NCBI GenBank assembly: GCA_937927845.1
Contig: CALFXE010000141.1
Span: 1 to 27,480, forward strand
Reading direction: 5' to 3'
Origin: an uncultured Paludibacter sp.
GTDB taxonomy: Bacteria; Bacteroidota; Bacteroidia; Bacteroidales; Paludibacteraceae
Length of the DNA stretch: 27,480 nt
The notes below the pieces were generated by a model. That model had not been told where the DNA came from. It was given only the letters and a program-made list of their open reading frames with translations, and made no database searches. A program made the position numbers and the translations under genes. Shown here piece after piece: positions 7,901 to 14,641 of this stretch (position 1 is the stretch's first letter; the number at the start of each line of letters is the position of its first letter).

Positions 7901-9181
7901 CGTTCGCTTGTAGAAAGCCTAAAATTTAAAAATAGCAATGAAGTCTACAAAAAGGAAATTCCGACTCAAACAGTGCCTTTTACAAAAGAAGAACGTCATA
8001 GGAAAATTATTGCTCCATGGTTTGGTGATTTTTATTCGCCTTTTATCCCATCAGCTTTTGGATTGATGGGGTATAAAATGGAAAATCTCCCACCAAGCGA
8101 CTATGAGTCAGTTAGATATGGTTTAAAGTACTCTAACAATGAAATTTGTTATCCGGCAACACTTGTTGTTGGTGACCTGATGAAAGCTTTAGAAGATGGT
8201 AAGTATAATCGGAATGAAATAGCTTTAGGCATAACTCAAACAGGCGGTCAATGTCGAGCAACTAACTATGTGGCTTTAATAAAAAAGGCGATGATTGCTG
8301 CCGGATTTGAGGATATTCCGGTTATTACAGTTTCAACAACAAGCGGACTCAATGAGCAACCCGGTTTTGAAATAAAGTGGCGAAAATATATTAAAGTAAT
8401 TGCTGCTACCGTAATTTATGCCGATTGTCTTTCGCAGTTTTACTACTCTACCGCACCAAGAGAAACAGAAAAAGGTGGTGCAAAACGTTTAAAGCAACAA
8501 TATCTTGATTTGGGTGTAGAAGCCCTGAAAAGAAATGACGCAAATCGCTTTTATGAATTGGCAGAAATGGCTGCGAATGAGTTTTTAGCAATTAACAATC
8601 GAAAAGAGGTGCAACGTATTGGTATAGTCGGAGAGATTTATGTGAAGTATAATAACTTTGGTCATAAAAATGTCGTAAACTGGTTGGTTTCACAAGGAGT
8701 TGAACCTGTCTTACCTCCTATAACAGGATTCTTTCTAAAATCTTTTGCAAGTAGGGAAGCTCGTGTTCAAGGTGATGTAAAAGGACGTAAAATTCCTAAA
8801 TTTATAATGAATATTGCAGAAAAGGCTGTATACAATATGATTCGTAAAATGGAAAAAGGAATATCGCATTATCCTTATTATATACCTATTTCCGATGTTC
8901 ATGAAGATGCTCAACGTGCTTCCGAGATTGTCAGCATCAACGCTCAGTTTGGTGAGGGTTGGGGTATTCCGGCAGAATTTGCCGAATTTGCGAGGAAAGG
9001 CATCAACAGTGTTGTAAGCTTGCAACCCTTTGGCTGCATTGCAAATCATATTATTTCAAAAGGAATAGAAAAACGCACTCGTGAGTTATATCCAAATTTG
9101 AATTTGTTATTCTTGGACTTCGATAGCGGTATGAGTGAAGCTAACATCTTCAACCGCTTGCATTTTATGATAAAGCAATAA
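4910..9181 (+). CDS. Acyl-CoA dehydratase activase-related fusion protein (two BadF/HgdC ATPase domains + DUF2229/HgdB-like region)
   Basis: A 1423-residue protein with no signal or membrane segment. Two ASKHA-fold ATPase domains are seen. Domain 1 begins GLDVGSTT (20-27) and has cluster-ligand-type Cys139 (GSCAGGTGSF) and Cys178 (ASRCGVFSK). Domain 2 begins GIDSGSTT (340-347) and has Cys465 (NEACSSGCGSF) and Cys504 (GTRCTVF). In the activator HgdC the corresponding two cysteines hold a [4Fe-4S] cluster between two subunits, so this chain could form the pair internally. Next come CRGCENNC (626-633) and NKC (Cys652), a possible second cluster. The rest (about 690-1423) is DUF2229/HgdB-like with NICFPAK, NCP, FGCGPDAF, NNEICYPAT and QTGGQC. 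The expected activity is ATP-driven transfer of very low-potential electrons; the substrate is unknown. ATG 4910 is preferred to TTG 4895. Operator 2 lies upstream. Confidence 0.88.
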   Translation: MNYENRPHINNKKYNQINIGLDVGSTTLKVVVTDSSYNIIYKEYRRHYADINGTLNKVLFEMQNKLGDLSAKLSITGSAGMGLSERYNIPFCQEVVASCEVIYKHFPEITSFVDIGGEDSKMIFFEEGKTPDIRMNGSCAGGTGSFIDQMCALLNIEMDELNSLAENADTIYPIASRCGVFSKTDVQNLLARNVNKADIAASVLHAVSMQVITSLARGHKLESKIFLCGGPFTFIPSLSKTFINVTKLKTEDVIIPESSEVIPAWGASILAEKNQEAKLISEYISILNKKRKRTFNLDTNYLRPLFTDNNEYEEWKYSKEKYKIKRININDLTNSNCFIGIDSGSTTTKIVVTDENGKVFFEHYAKNEGLSLNAVAIGLQKLLKQTRQANLEMKVLGSCVTGYGEDLMKKAFQLDFGMVETIAHYMGAYHFDKEISFILDIGGQDMKAVFIENGIIKRLEINEACSSGCGSFIETFANSLNYSVPDFSLIALESKRPCDLGTRCTVFMNSKVKQAQREGASVADISAGLGYSVIGNCLNKVLKLKDYKELGDHIMVQGGTFRNLSVLRALELEIGKEVMVTDAPELMGAYGAALYARKKFADKQTVPVDLAEMAQVKRYDTSKSVCRGCENNCTVTHFKFETGERFYAGNKCEKIFSNSGDMVIKGVNMHEEKYELLFDRPVLESNNTLTLGIPRILGIYENYPFWHTLFTELGIRLVLSDKSTMKMFESGIGTVMADNICFPAKLSHGHIYNLIDKKVDRIFMPYVVFEDKNDEQTNNSYNCPIVTGYSDVIKSSINPEKNFNIPIDAPTFTFADKKLMKRACEKYLQSLLSDIDTTKIDKAFNKALKAQKGYEDELNLRAKDILEDAVAENRLVILLAGRPYHIDPLIQHKIANMITDFGADVITEDIVRDLQVDTDKVQSVMQWEYTNRVFKSALWAANEAPANVSYVQITSFGCGPDAFILDEVNDILHRNGKNTTIIKVDDINNIGSTRLRIRSLVESLKFKNSNEVYKKEIPTQTVPFTKEERHRKIIAPWFGDFYSPFIPSAFGLMGYKMENLPPSDYESVRYGLKYSNNEICYPATLVVGDLMKALEDGKYNRNEIALGITQTGGQCRATNYVALIKKAMIAAGFEDIPVITVSTTSGLNEQPGFEIKWRKYIKVIAATVIYADCLSQFYYSTAPRETEKGGAKRLKQQYLDLGVEALKRNDANRFYELAEMAANEFLAINNRKEVQRIGIVGEIYVKYNNFGHKNVVNWLVSQGVEPVLPPITGFFLKSFASREARVQGDVKGRKIPKFIMNIAEKAVYNMIRKMEKGISHYPYYIPISDVHEDAQRASEIVSINAQFGEGWGIPAEFAEFARKGINSVVSLQPFGCIANHIISKGIEKRTRELYPNLNLLFLDFDSGMSEANIFNRLHFMIKQ

Positions 9182-9229
9182 ATTTTAATCGAACGACCAA
9201 AGCGTTTAAATAAGTAAAAAAAATATTTT

Positions 9230-9237
9230 TATCTTTG
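9230..9237 (+). promoter_or_regulatory. -7 box of the TolC/exporter operon
   Basis: TATCTTTG is an exact TAnnTTTG match. Transcription would begin near 9244, inside the palindromic operator at 9242-9257. This is the most direct arrangement for repression by the TetR regulator. The -33 box is weak. Confidence 0.7.
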
Positions 9238-9241
9238 TGAT

Positions 9242-9257
9242 TCAATCAAATGATTAA
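9242..9257. promoter_or_regulatory. Palindromic operator 3 (in front of the TolC/exporter operon)
   Basis: TCAATCAAATGATTAA differs from operator 2 only at its second base. It overlaps the predicted transcription start of the exporter operon and ends six bases before the first ATG (9264), so a bound repressor would block initiation. Confidence 0.75.
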
Positions 9258-9263
9258 AAAAGG

Positions 9264-10571
9264 ATGATAAGTAGAATGAAATTCAAAACGTTTTTAGCTG
9301 TAGGGTGTGGATTAATCGCTTACAGCTTTGTAAACGGACAATCCATCAGTATAGATACTTGCTATCAGATGGCAAAAGATAATTATCCGAAAATCAAGCA
9401 GTTCGGTTTAATAGAACAATCTGAAAAGTTTAGCTTGTCTAATGCGAACAAGGCTTATTTGCCTCAATTTTCGTTGAATGCACAAGCTACGTATCAATCG
9501 GATGTTACCGAAATTCCATCAGACTTTTTGGATAAATTGAGTCAAATGACAGGTCAGAATCTATCTATTCCATCGGTAAATAGGGATCAATACAAGGTAG
9601 TGGCTGAGTTGAGTCAAGTAGTTTGGGATGGTGGTGTAACCTATTCGCAGAAGGATAATATTAAAGCTTCAAGCGAGGTGGAGAAGCAGAGTTTGGCAGT
9701 TGATTTATACGCTATTAGAGATAGGGTGAATCAACTCTTTTTTGGTATACTTCTTTTAAATGAGCAAATGATACAGCTTGATATACTGCAAGATGAGCTT
9801 CAAACTAATTACGATAAGGTGCAGGCATTTATTCAAAACGGGATAGCTAACCAAACTGATGCGGATATGATTAAAGTGGAGCAACTAAAAACCAAGCAAC
9901 GTAAGGCGGAACTGTCGGCTGCACAGATGGCGTACAAAAGGATGTTGTCAGCTATGACCGGAAATCCTATCGTATTGACCGGAACATTTCAAAAGCCTGA
10001 TGATCTTGTACCTCATAATGATAATTCGCCCAATAATCGTCCTGAATTAAAATTGTTTGAGGCACAAACTCACCTGCTTGGCAGTCAGGAAAGCCTCTTA
10101 AAATCATCTAACTTACCTAAAGTCGGCTTATTTGCACAAGGAGGATATGGCAATCCAGGCTTAAATATGTTTGAGCCTGGTTTTACACCGTTTTATATAG
10201 TAGGTGCACGTTTGTCGTGGAACTTTGGTGGTTTATATACGCAAAAGAACAATCTCAATAAAATTGCTGTTGGCAAGCAACAAGTAGAGATTCAAAAAGA
10301 AACCTTTCTATTCAATGTAAATCTAAAGGTGCTACAACAAAAGACTGAAATCGCGAAGATTAAAGAGCAGATCAATAGCGACAATGAAATCGTGACCTTG
10401 CGTACCGGCATTAAACAGTCGGTTGAGAAGCGACTTGAAAACGGCACTTCAACCGTTACCGATTTGGTGCGTGAGATGAATGCTGAAAGTGCAGCTATAG
10501 CAGAAAAATCATTGCACGAGATTCAGCTTCTAATGGCAATTTACAATCTAAAAAATTCGACTAATAATTAA
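9264..10571 (+). CDS. TolC family outer-membrane efflux protein
   Basis: A protein of about 431-435 residues, the usual TolC/OEP size. A signal peptide is seen (MKFKTFLAVGCGLIAYSF, starting at the second ATG, 9276), followed by the typical OEP layout: two long helical repeats separated by beta segments, with the N-terminal SIDTCYQMAKDNYPKIKQF and the barrel stretch FYIVGARLSWNFGGLYTQKN near residue 312. It forms the trimeric outer-membrane exit duct of a tripartite exporter. ATG 9276 has AAAGGA at a good distance, whereas 9264 directly abuts it, so 9276 may be the true start. It is the first gene of a six-gene operon with the MFP 18 bases downstream. A promoter and operator sit immediately upstream. 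Confidence 0.9.
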   Translation: MISRMKFKTFLAVGCGLIAYSFVNGQSISIDTCYQMAKDNYPKIKQFGLIEQSEKFSLSNANKAYLPQFSLNAQATYQSDVTEIPSDFLDKLSQMTGQNLSIPSVNRDQYKVVAELSQVVWDGGVTYSQKDNIKASSEVEKQSLAVDLYAIRDRVNQLFFGILLLNEQMIQLDILQDELQTNYDKVQAFIQNGIANQTDADMIKVEQLKTKQRKAELSAAQMAYKRMLSAMTGNPIVLTGTFQKPDDLVPHNDNSPNNRPELKLFEAQTHLLGSQESLLKSSNLPKVGLFAQGGYGNPGLNMFEPGFTPFYIVGARLSWNFGGLYTQKNNLNKIAVGKQQVEIQKETFLFNVNLKVLQQKTEIAKIKEQINSDNEIVTLRTGIKQSVEKRLENGTSTVTDLVREMNAESAAIAEKSLHEIQLLMAIYNLKNSTNN

Positions 10572-10589
10572 GCAAATAAATATTTAAAT

Positions 10590-11495
10590 ATGAACTCAAT
10601 CAAATATTTTATTTTCAGTATTGCTCTGATTTGTGTTGCGTCTTGTAATGATAAGAATGGAAATTACGATGCTTCGGGTACTTTTGAGGCAACAGAAATT
10701 CTTGTCTCAGCAGAGGCAAATGGTAGAATTCTTTCGTTTGATGTACAAGAAGGTCAGACTTTAAAGAAAGACCAACAGGTTGGAGCTATAGATAGTGTAC
10801 AGGTTTTCCTTAGAATAAAACAATTGCAGAAGAGTATTAATGCAATCAAAAGTCGTCATCCTGAAGTTCAAAAACAGATTGCAGTTGCGGAACAGCAAAT
10901 CGCCACTGCCAAAACAGAGCAACAGCGCATTGCTAATTTGGTACATGCAAATGTTGCTAATCAAAAACAGTTGGATGATATCAATGCTCAAATTGCTTTG
11001 TTGGAGAAACAGCTTGATGCTCAAAAATCGACCTTAACCATTACGGTAAATGGACTGAATGAGGATGTTTCAACGCTCGAAGTGCAGATTGAACAATTGA
11101 AAGATCAATTGAGGAAATGTCGTATCATCAATCCGATTGAGGGGGTGGTGTTAGTAAAATATGCTGAACCGAATGAGTTGGCTATACAAGGCAAGTCACT
11201 CTATAAAATTGCAGATATTGAGAATATGATTTTTCGTGCGTATCTGACCTCCGACCAGCTTACAAAAACTAAATTGGGTCAAAAGGTACAGGTTTTTTCT
11301 GATTTTGGTGATGATACACGGGAGTATGAGGGAACTATAGAGTGGATATCGAGCAAAGCTGAGTTTACTCCAAAAACCATTCAAACTAAGGATGAACGAG
11401 CCAATTTGGTGTATGCCGTTAAGATTGGAGTAAAAAACGATGGTTACTTGAAAATCGGGATGTACGGACAGGTTCAATTGACAGTTGATAATTGA
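10590..11495 (+). CDS. HlyD/MFP-family periplasmic adaptor lipoprotein (YbhG-like)
   Basis: A 301-residue adaptor with a lipoprotein signal: basic start, hydrophobic core and lipobox VASC with Cys19. Next come a biotinyl-lipoyl-like half (ILVSAEANGRILSFDVQEGQ, about 38-57), a long coiled-coil hairpin (about 75-172, rich in Gln, Lys and Glu), the second lipoyl half (INPIEGVVLVKYAEPNEL, about 180-197) and a beta-barrel C-terminal domain. It should bridge the TolC protein and the inner-membrane ABC transporter. Its last codons and the TGA stop (11493-11495) fall inside a period-7 repeat (11475-11502), so the exact C-terminus (QLTVDN) has probably been shaped by repeat insertion. It sits between the TolC and ABC genes and is closest to YbhG-type adaptors. 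Confidence 0.88.
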   Translation: MNSIKYFIFSIALICVASCNDKNGNYDASGTFEATEILVSAEANGRILSFDVQEGQTLKKDQQVGAIDSVQVFLRIKQLQKSINAIKSRHPEVQKQIAVAEQQIATAKTEQQRIANLVHANVANQKQLDDINAQIALLEKQLDAQKSTLTITVNGLNEDVSTLEVQIEQLKDQLRKCRIINPIEGVVLVKYAEPNELAIQGKSLYKIADIENMIFRAYLTSDQLTKTKLGQKVQVFSDFGDDTREYEGTIEWISSKAEFTPKTIQTKDERANLVYAVKIGVKNDGYLKIGMYGQVQLTVDN

Positions 11496-11502
11496 CAATA
11501 GA
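11475..11502. repeat. Period-7 tandem repeat spanning the adaptor stop codon
   Basis: Four heptamers in register: CAATTGA, CAGTTGA, TAATTGA and CAATAGA, followed by a shifted CAATGA. The stop codon of the adaptor gene lies within the third unit. It resembles the other period-7 arrays around the ATPase genes. Confidence 0.65.
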
Positions 11503-11522
11503 ACAATGATGGTACGCTGATG

Positions 11523-11591
11523 ACGCGGATTTTCAAACGCTGATTTCTGATCTGCGTATATTAGCGTTGCTTGCATCCGTGTTATCCGCGT
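11523..11591. repeat. Nested palindromic intergenic element
   Basis: ACGCGGAT (11523-11530) pairs with ATCCGCGT (11584-11591). Inside it, AACGCTGAT (11536-11544) pairs with ATTAGCGTT (11560-11568) with one G-T position. The result is a nested inverted repeat of 69 bases, richer in GC than its surroundings, between the adaptor and the first ATPase gene. Similar words occur at 2724-2752. It has no open frame of its own. It could be a dispersed repeat, a transcript-stability hairpin, or both. Confidence 0.5.
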
Positions 11592-11629
11592 TCTATTTTG
11601 AGAGTGTTGAGAAGCAAATAGATAATAAA

Positions 11630-11657
11630 AATCGTAAATCGTAATTGGTAAATAGAA
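11630..11657. repeat. Period-7 tandem repeat ending at a start codon
   Basis: AATCGTA, AATCGTA, ATTGGTA and AATAGAA run in register directly into the ATG at 11658, so the ribosome-binding region of the first ATPase gene is made of repeat sequence. Confidence 0.55.
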
Positions 11658-12632
11658 ATGAATACAACAAAAGATAGTTCTTCATTGTCAATTGTCAATT
11701 GTCAATTGTCCATTGTTTGTCGTTCTGTATCAAGGCGATACTTCAAAAATACCATCTTTGAGAAGACGGATGTATTGGCTTTGGATGATGTAAGCTTTGA
11801 GGTGAATCCTGGAGAGGTATTCGGAATTATCGGTCCGGATGGTGCAGGAAAAACTACCTTGTTCAGGATTCTAACTACCTTGATTCTTGCAGATAGTGGA
11901 ACGGTAACTGTGGAAGGAAAGGATGTGGTTACGAATTTCAAGGCTATCAGGAATGAAGTTGGATATATGCCGGGTAGATTTTCGCTGTATCAGGATTTGA
12001 CTGTCGAAGAGAATTTAGATGTTTTTGCCAAGGTTTTCCAAACTACCATCGAAGAGAATTATCACTTGATTGAAACCATTTACAAGCAAATCGAACCTTT
12101 CAAGACACGTCGTGCCGGTCAACTTTCAGGTGGTATGAAACAGAAATTGGCACTTTGCTGTGCCTTAATACACAAGCCAAAAGTGCTCTTCTTAGACGAA
12201 CCGACTACGGGTGTCGATCCTGTTTCACGTAAAGAGTTTTGGGAAATGTTGAAACAGCTTAAAGAGCAACATATAACTATTTTAGTGTCCACGCCGTATA
12301 TGGACGAAGCAAGCTTGTGCGACCGTATTGCATTAATTCAGAATGGTAAATTCTTGAAGATCGATACTCCACAAAATATCGTGAAGCAGTTTGACCATAC
12401 ATTATGGTCGGTTAAAAGTAATAATATGTCGAAACTCCTCCAAGATTTGAGAAGCTTGCCTGATGTAAGATCATGCTTTGCCTTTGGCGATGCTCATCAT
12501 CTTGTTTTGAATCATGACAAATTGAAGATTAATGAGTTAAAGGATCACTTGGCACAGCTCGGACATAGTGATATCGAAGTTGAAAAAATTGAAGCTACTG
12601 TGGAGGACTGCTTTATGGAATTGACAACATGA
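11658..12632 (+). CDS. ABC transporter ATPase, first of a heterodimeric pair (YbhF N-half-like)
   Basis: A 324-residue nucleotide-binding subunit. Walker A GPDGAGKTT is at 59-67, signature LSGGMKQ at 156-162, Walker B VLFLDEPT at 176-183 and D-loop TGVDP at 184-188. Two catalytic contacts are replaced: the Q-loop glutamine position reads YMPGRF (Gly106) and the H-loop histidine reads STPYMDE (Pro213). So this subunit keeps a good signature but has a poor nucleotide site of its own, the mirror image of the next ATPase. Residues about 9-20 (SLSIVNCQLSIV) are encoded by a heptamer repeat and look like an added N-terminal extension; family homology begins near residue 21. It energises the two ABC-2 permeases downstream. 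Its size plus the next ATPase (324+257) equals that of the fused E. coli YbhF type. Confidence 0.9.
   Translation: MNTTKDSSSLSIVNCQLSIVCRSVSRRYFKNTIFEKTDVLALDDVSFEVNPGEVFGIIGPDGAGKTTLFRILTTLILADSGTVTVEGKDVVTNFKAIRNEVGYMPGRFSLYQDLTVEENLDVFAKVFQTTIEENYHLIETIYKQIEPFKTRRAGQLSGGMKQKLALCCALIHKPKVLFLDEPTTGVDPVSRKEFWEMLKQLKEQHITILVSTPYMDEASLCDRIALIQNGKFLKIDTPQNIVKQFDHTLWSVKSNNMSKLLQDLRSLPDVRSCFAFGDAHHLVLNHDKLKINELKDHLAQLGHSDIEVEKIEATVEDCFMELTT
11684..11715. repeat. In-frame ATTGTCA heptamer array inside a coding region
   Basis: ATTGTCA occurs three times in a row, then ATTGTCC and a partial unit. Because the period is 7, the three codon phases cycle and encode the N-terminal residues SIVNCQLSIV of the first ATPase. 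Confidence 0.85.
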
Positions 12633-12747
12633 AATTTACAATTTACAATTTACAATGGACAATTTACAATTTATAGTTTTGAGTTTGGAGTTGAGAGTTC
12701 AGAGGACTTCACCATAGACCATTGACTATAGACTATAGACAATTTAT
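12633..12747. repeat. Three adjacent families of period-7 repeats filling the gap between the ATPase genes
   Basis: Immediately after the TGA stop come AATTTAC x3, AATGGAC, AATTTAC and AATTTAT (12633-12674). Next are GAGTTTG, GAGTTGA, GAGTTCA and GAGGACT (12681-12708). Last are CATAGAC, CATTGAC, TATAGAC x2 and AATTTAT (12713-12747). Almost the whole intergenic stretch is built from degenerate heptamers of different families. There is no open frame or promoter box, and the following gene starts at 12758. Confidence 0.8.
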
Positions 12748-12757
12748 ATACAACCAA

Positions 12758-13531
12758 ATGAATATCAAAAATATAAATCAAGGGTTAGAACCGGAAATTG
12801 TAATTTCTGTGCAAAACCTTACGAAGAAGTTTGGGAACTTTACGGCGGTGGATAGCATTTCTTTTGAGGTGAAGCAAGGTGAGATTTTTGGATTCTTAGG
12901 AGCTAATGGCGCGGGTAAAACTACAGCTATGCGTATGCTTATTGGTTTAAGTAGACCTACTTCGGGTAAGGGAACGGTTGCCGGTTTTGATATCAGTACG
13001 CAAACCGAACAGATAAAGCGCACCATCGGCTATATGAGTCAGAAGTTTGCTCTGTACGATGATTTGAAAGTGTGGGAAAACATACGATTGTATGCCGGTA
13101 TCTATGGTGTGCCCGACAGTCTGATTGCACCACGCACCGATATGCTACTCAAGCAATTAGGATTTGAAAAGGAACGTGATACTTTAGTTAAATCGCTGCC
13201 ACTTGGTTGGAAGCAAAAATTAGCATTTTCAGTAGCCATTTTCCATGAACCTAAAATTGTGTTTTTAGATGAGCCGACCGGAGGTGTTGATCCTGCCGTG
13301 CGCCGAAACTTCTGGGAAATGATTTATCAAGCCGCTGATAAGGGTATTACTGTTTTTGTAACTACACATTATATGGACGAAGCAGAATATTGCGATAGAG
13401 TTTCCATTATGGTGGATGGCAGAATTGAAGCATTGGATAGTCCGAAGGCTCTAAAAAATCAGTTTAACGCCAGAAATATGGATGAGGTTTTTCATCAATT
13501 AGCACGTAAGTCAACTCGTAATTCCGATTAA
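12758..13531 (+). CDS. ABC transporter ATPase, second of a heterodimeric pair (YbhF C-half-like)
   Basis: A 257-residue nucleotide-binding subunit. Walker A GANGAGKTT is at 48-56, the Q-loop Gln at 95 (GYMSQKF), Walker B IVFLDEPT at 167-174 and the H-loop His at 204 (VTTHYMDEA). The signature is degenerate: LPLGWKQ (147-153) instead of LSGGxxQ. Paired with the first ATPase, this gives one canonical ATP site (its Walker motifs plus the partner's LSGG) and one degenerate site. The ATG at 12758 is chosen; an upstream TTG at 12722 would translate heptamer repeat and is unlikely. The next gene starts one base after the stop. Role: energy supply for efflux through the two ABC-2 permeases. Confidence 0.92.
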   Translation: MNIKNINQGLEPEIVISVQNLTKKFGNFTAVDSISFEVKQGEIFGFLGANGAGKTTAMRMLIGLSRPTSGKGTVAGFDISTQTEQIKRTIGYMSQKFALYDDLKVWENIRLYAGIYGVPDSLIAPRTDMLLKQLGFEKERDTLVKSLPLGWKQKLAFSVAIFHEPKIVFLDEPTGGVDPAVRRNFWEMIYQAADKGITVFVTTHYMDEAEYCDRVSIMVDGRIEALDSPKALKNQFNARNMDEVFHQLARKSTRNSD

Positions 13532-13532
13532 T

Positions 13533-14639
13533 ATGAATCAGTTTTTAGCATTTGTAAGGAAAGAGTTTTATCATATATTCCGTGATACATGGACGATGAT
13601 AATCTTATTGGTATTGCCGATTGTCATGCTTATTTTGTTTGGTTTTATGATGACTACCGAGGTGAAAAATACCCGATTTGCTATTTACGACCCTTCGCGC
13701 GATGTGGCTACACAAGGTATAGTAAATAAAATTTCGATGAGTGATTATTTCATCTTTTCAGGATATTTAGACAGTCCCGATCAAATCGAAGATGTTTTCC
13801 GTAAAGATAAAATAGGGCTTGTTGTGGTTTTCAGCGAACGGTTTTATGAAAACATGATGCACACAGGTGACGCACAAGTACAACTCATTGCCGATGGTTC
13901 AGACCCAAACACCGCTGCTACCCTTACTATGTATGCAAGTAGTTTGATAGCTTCTTATCAGCAGGATATGATGGGCGAAGTGAAAATCCCCTATCAAATT
14001 AAACCTGAGATAAAATTTCTTTACAACCCAACTCTGAAAGGCTCATATAATTTCGTTCCGGGTGTTATGGGTATGATATTGATGCTGATATGTGCCATGA
14101 TGACATCGGTTTCGATTGCCCGCGAAAAAGAATTAGGAACGATGGAAGTCCTGTTAGTATCGCCCATGAGACCTGTACAAATTATAATTTCTAAAGTAGT
14201 ACCTTATTTTGTTCTGTCGATAATTAATCTTGCAACCATACTTTTACTTTCTGTGTATGTGTTGGGAATGCCGATAGTTGGTAGTTTAAGCTTACTAATC
14301 CTGATTTCTGTTATCTACATTTTAGTCGCTCTGTCGCTTGGCTTACTTATTTCATCCGTAGCCAAAAAGCAAATGATAGCCTTGCTTATTTCTGCTATGG
14401 TTTTAATATTACCCGTATTGATGCTTTCAGGTATGATGTTTCCTTTAGAAAATATGCCTTGGACATTACAAGTCTTAGCTCATGTTGTGCCTACTAAGTG
14501 GTATATCATTGCGGTAAAAAAGGTGATGCTGCAAGGCTTAGGATTTTCGTATATCTATCAGGAACTTATTATTTTAAGTTCTATGGCGGTTGTACTGATT
14601 GTCTTAAGTATAAAACGTTTTAAATACAGACTCGAATAA
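13533..14639 (+). CDS. ABC-2 type permease (YbhS-like)
   Basis: A 368-residue inner-membrane protein with the ABC-2 layout: one N-terminal transmembrane helix (about 20-42), a large periplasmic domain (about 45-175), then five helices in the C-terminal half (about 178-200, 225-250, 255-280, 285-310 and 340-362). The stretch REKELGTMEVLLVSPMRPVQ (about 200-219) between the second and third helices is the conserved coupling region that contacts the ATPase. Length and order match E. coli YbhS. It starts one base after the second ATPase stop and is followed two bases later by the partner permease, so the pair is clearly co-translated. Substrate unknown; known relatives export lipophilic compounds, cations or drugs. 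Confidence 0.92.
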   Translation: MNQFLAFVRKEFYHIFRDTWTMIILLVLPIVMLILFGFMMTTEVKNTRFAIYDPSRDVATQGIVNKISMSDYFIFSGYLDSPDQIEDVFRKDKIGLVVVFSERFYENMMHTGDAQVQLIADGSDPNTAATLTMYASSLIASYQQDMMGEVKIPYQIKPEIKFLYNPTLKGSYNFVPGVMGMILMLICAMMTSVSIAREKELGTMEVLLVSPMRPVQIIISKVVPYFVLSIINLATILLLSVYVLGMPIVGSLSLLILISVIYILVALSLGLLISSVAKKQMIALLISAMVLILPVLMLSGMMFPLENMPWTLQVLAHVVPTKWYIIAVKKVMLQGLGFSYIYQELIILSSMAVVLIVLSIKRFKYRLE

Positions 14640-14641
14640 TT

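Noticed and set aside
11196..11576. Minus-strand open frame opposite the adaptor gene end and the palindromic element
   Set aside because: It is antisense to a conserved adaptor domain and has no recognisable protein features.
11475..12747. CRISPR array
   Set aside because: The repeats are 7-bp, directly adjacent and degenerate, without spacers of uniform length, and no cas gene is present.
12722..12757. TTG start for the second ATPase
   Set aside because: The extra codons are period-7 repeat sequence; the ATG at 12758 precedes the conserved domain.
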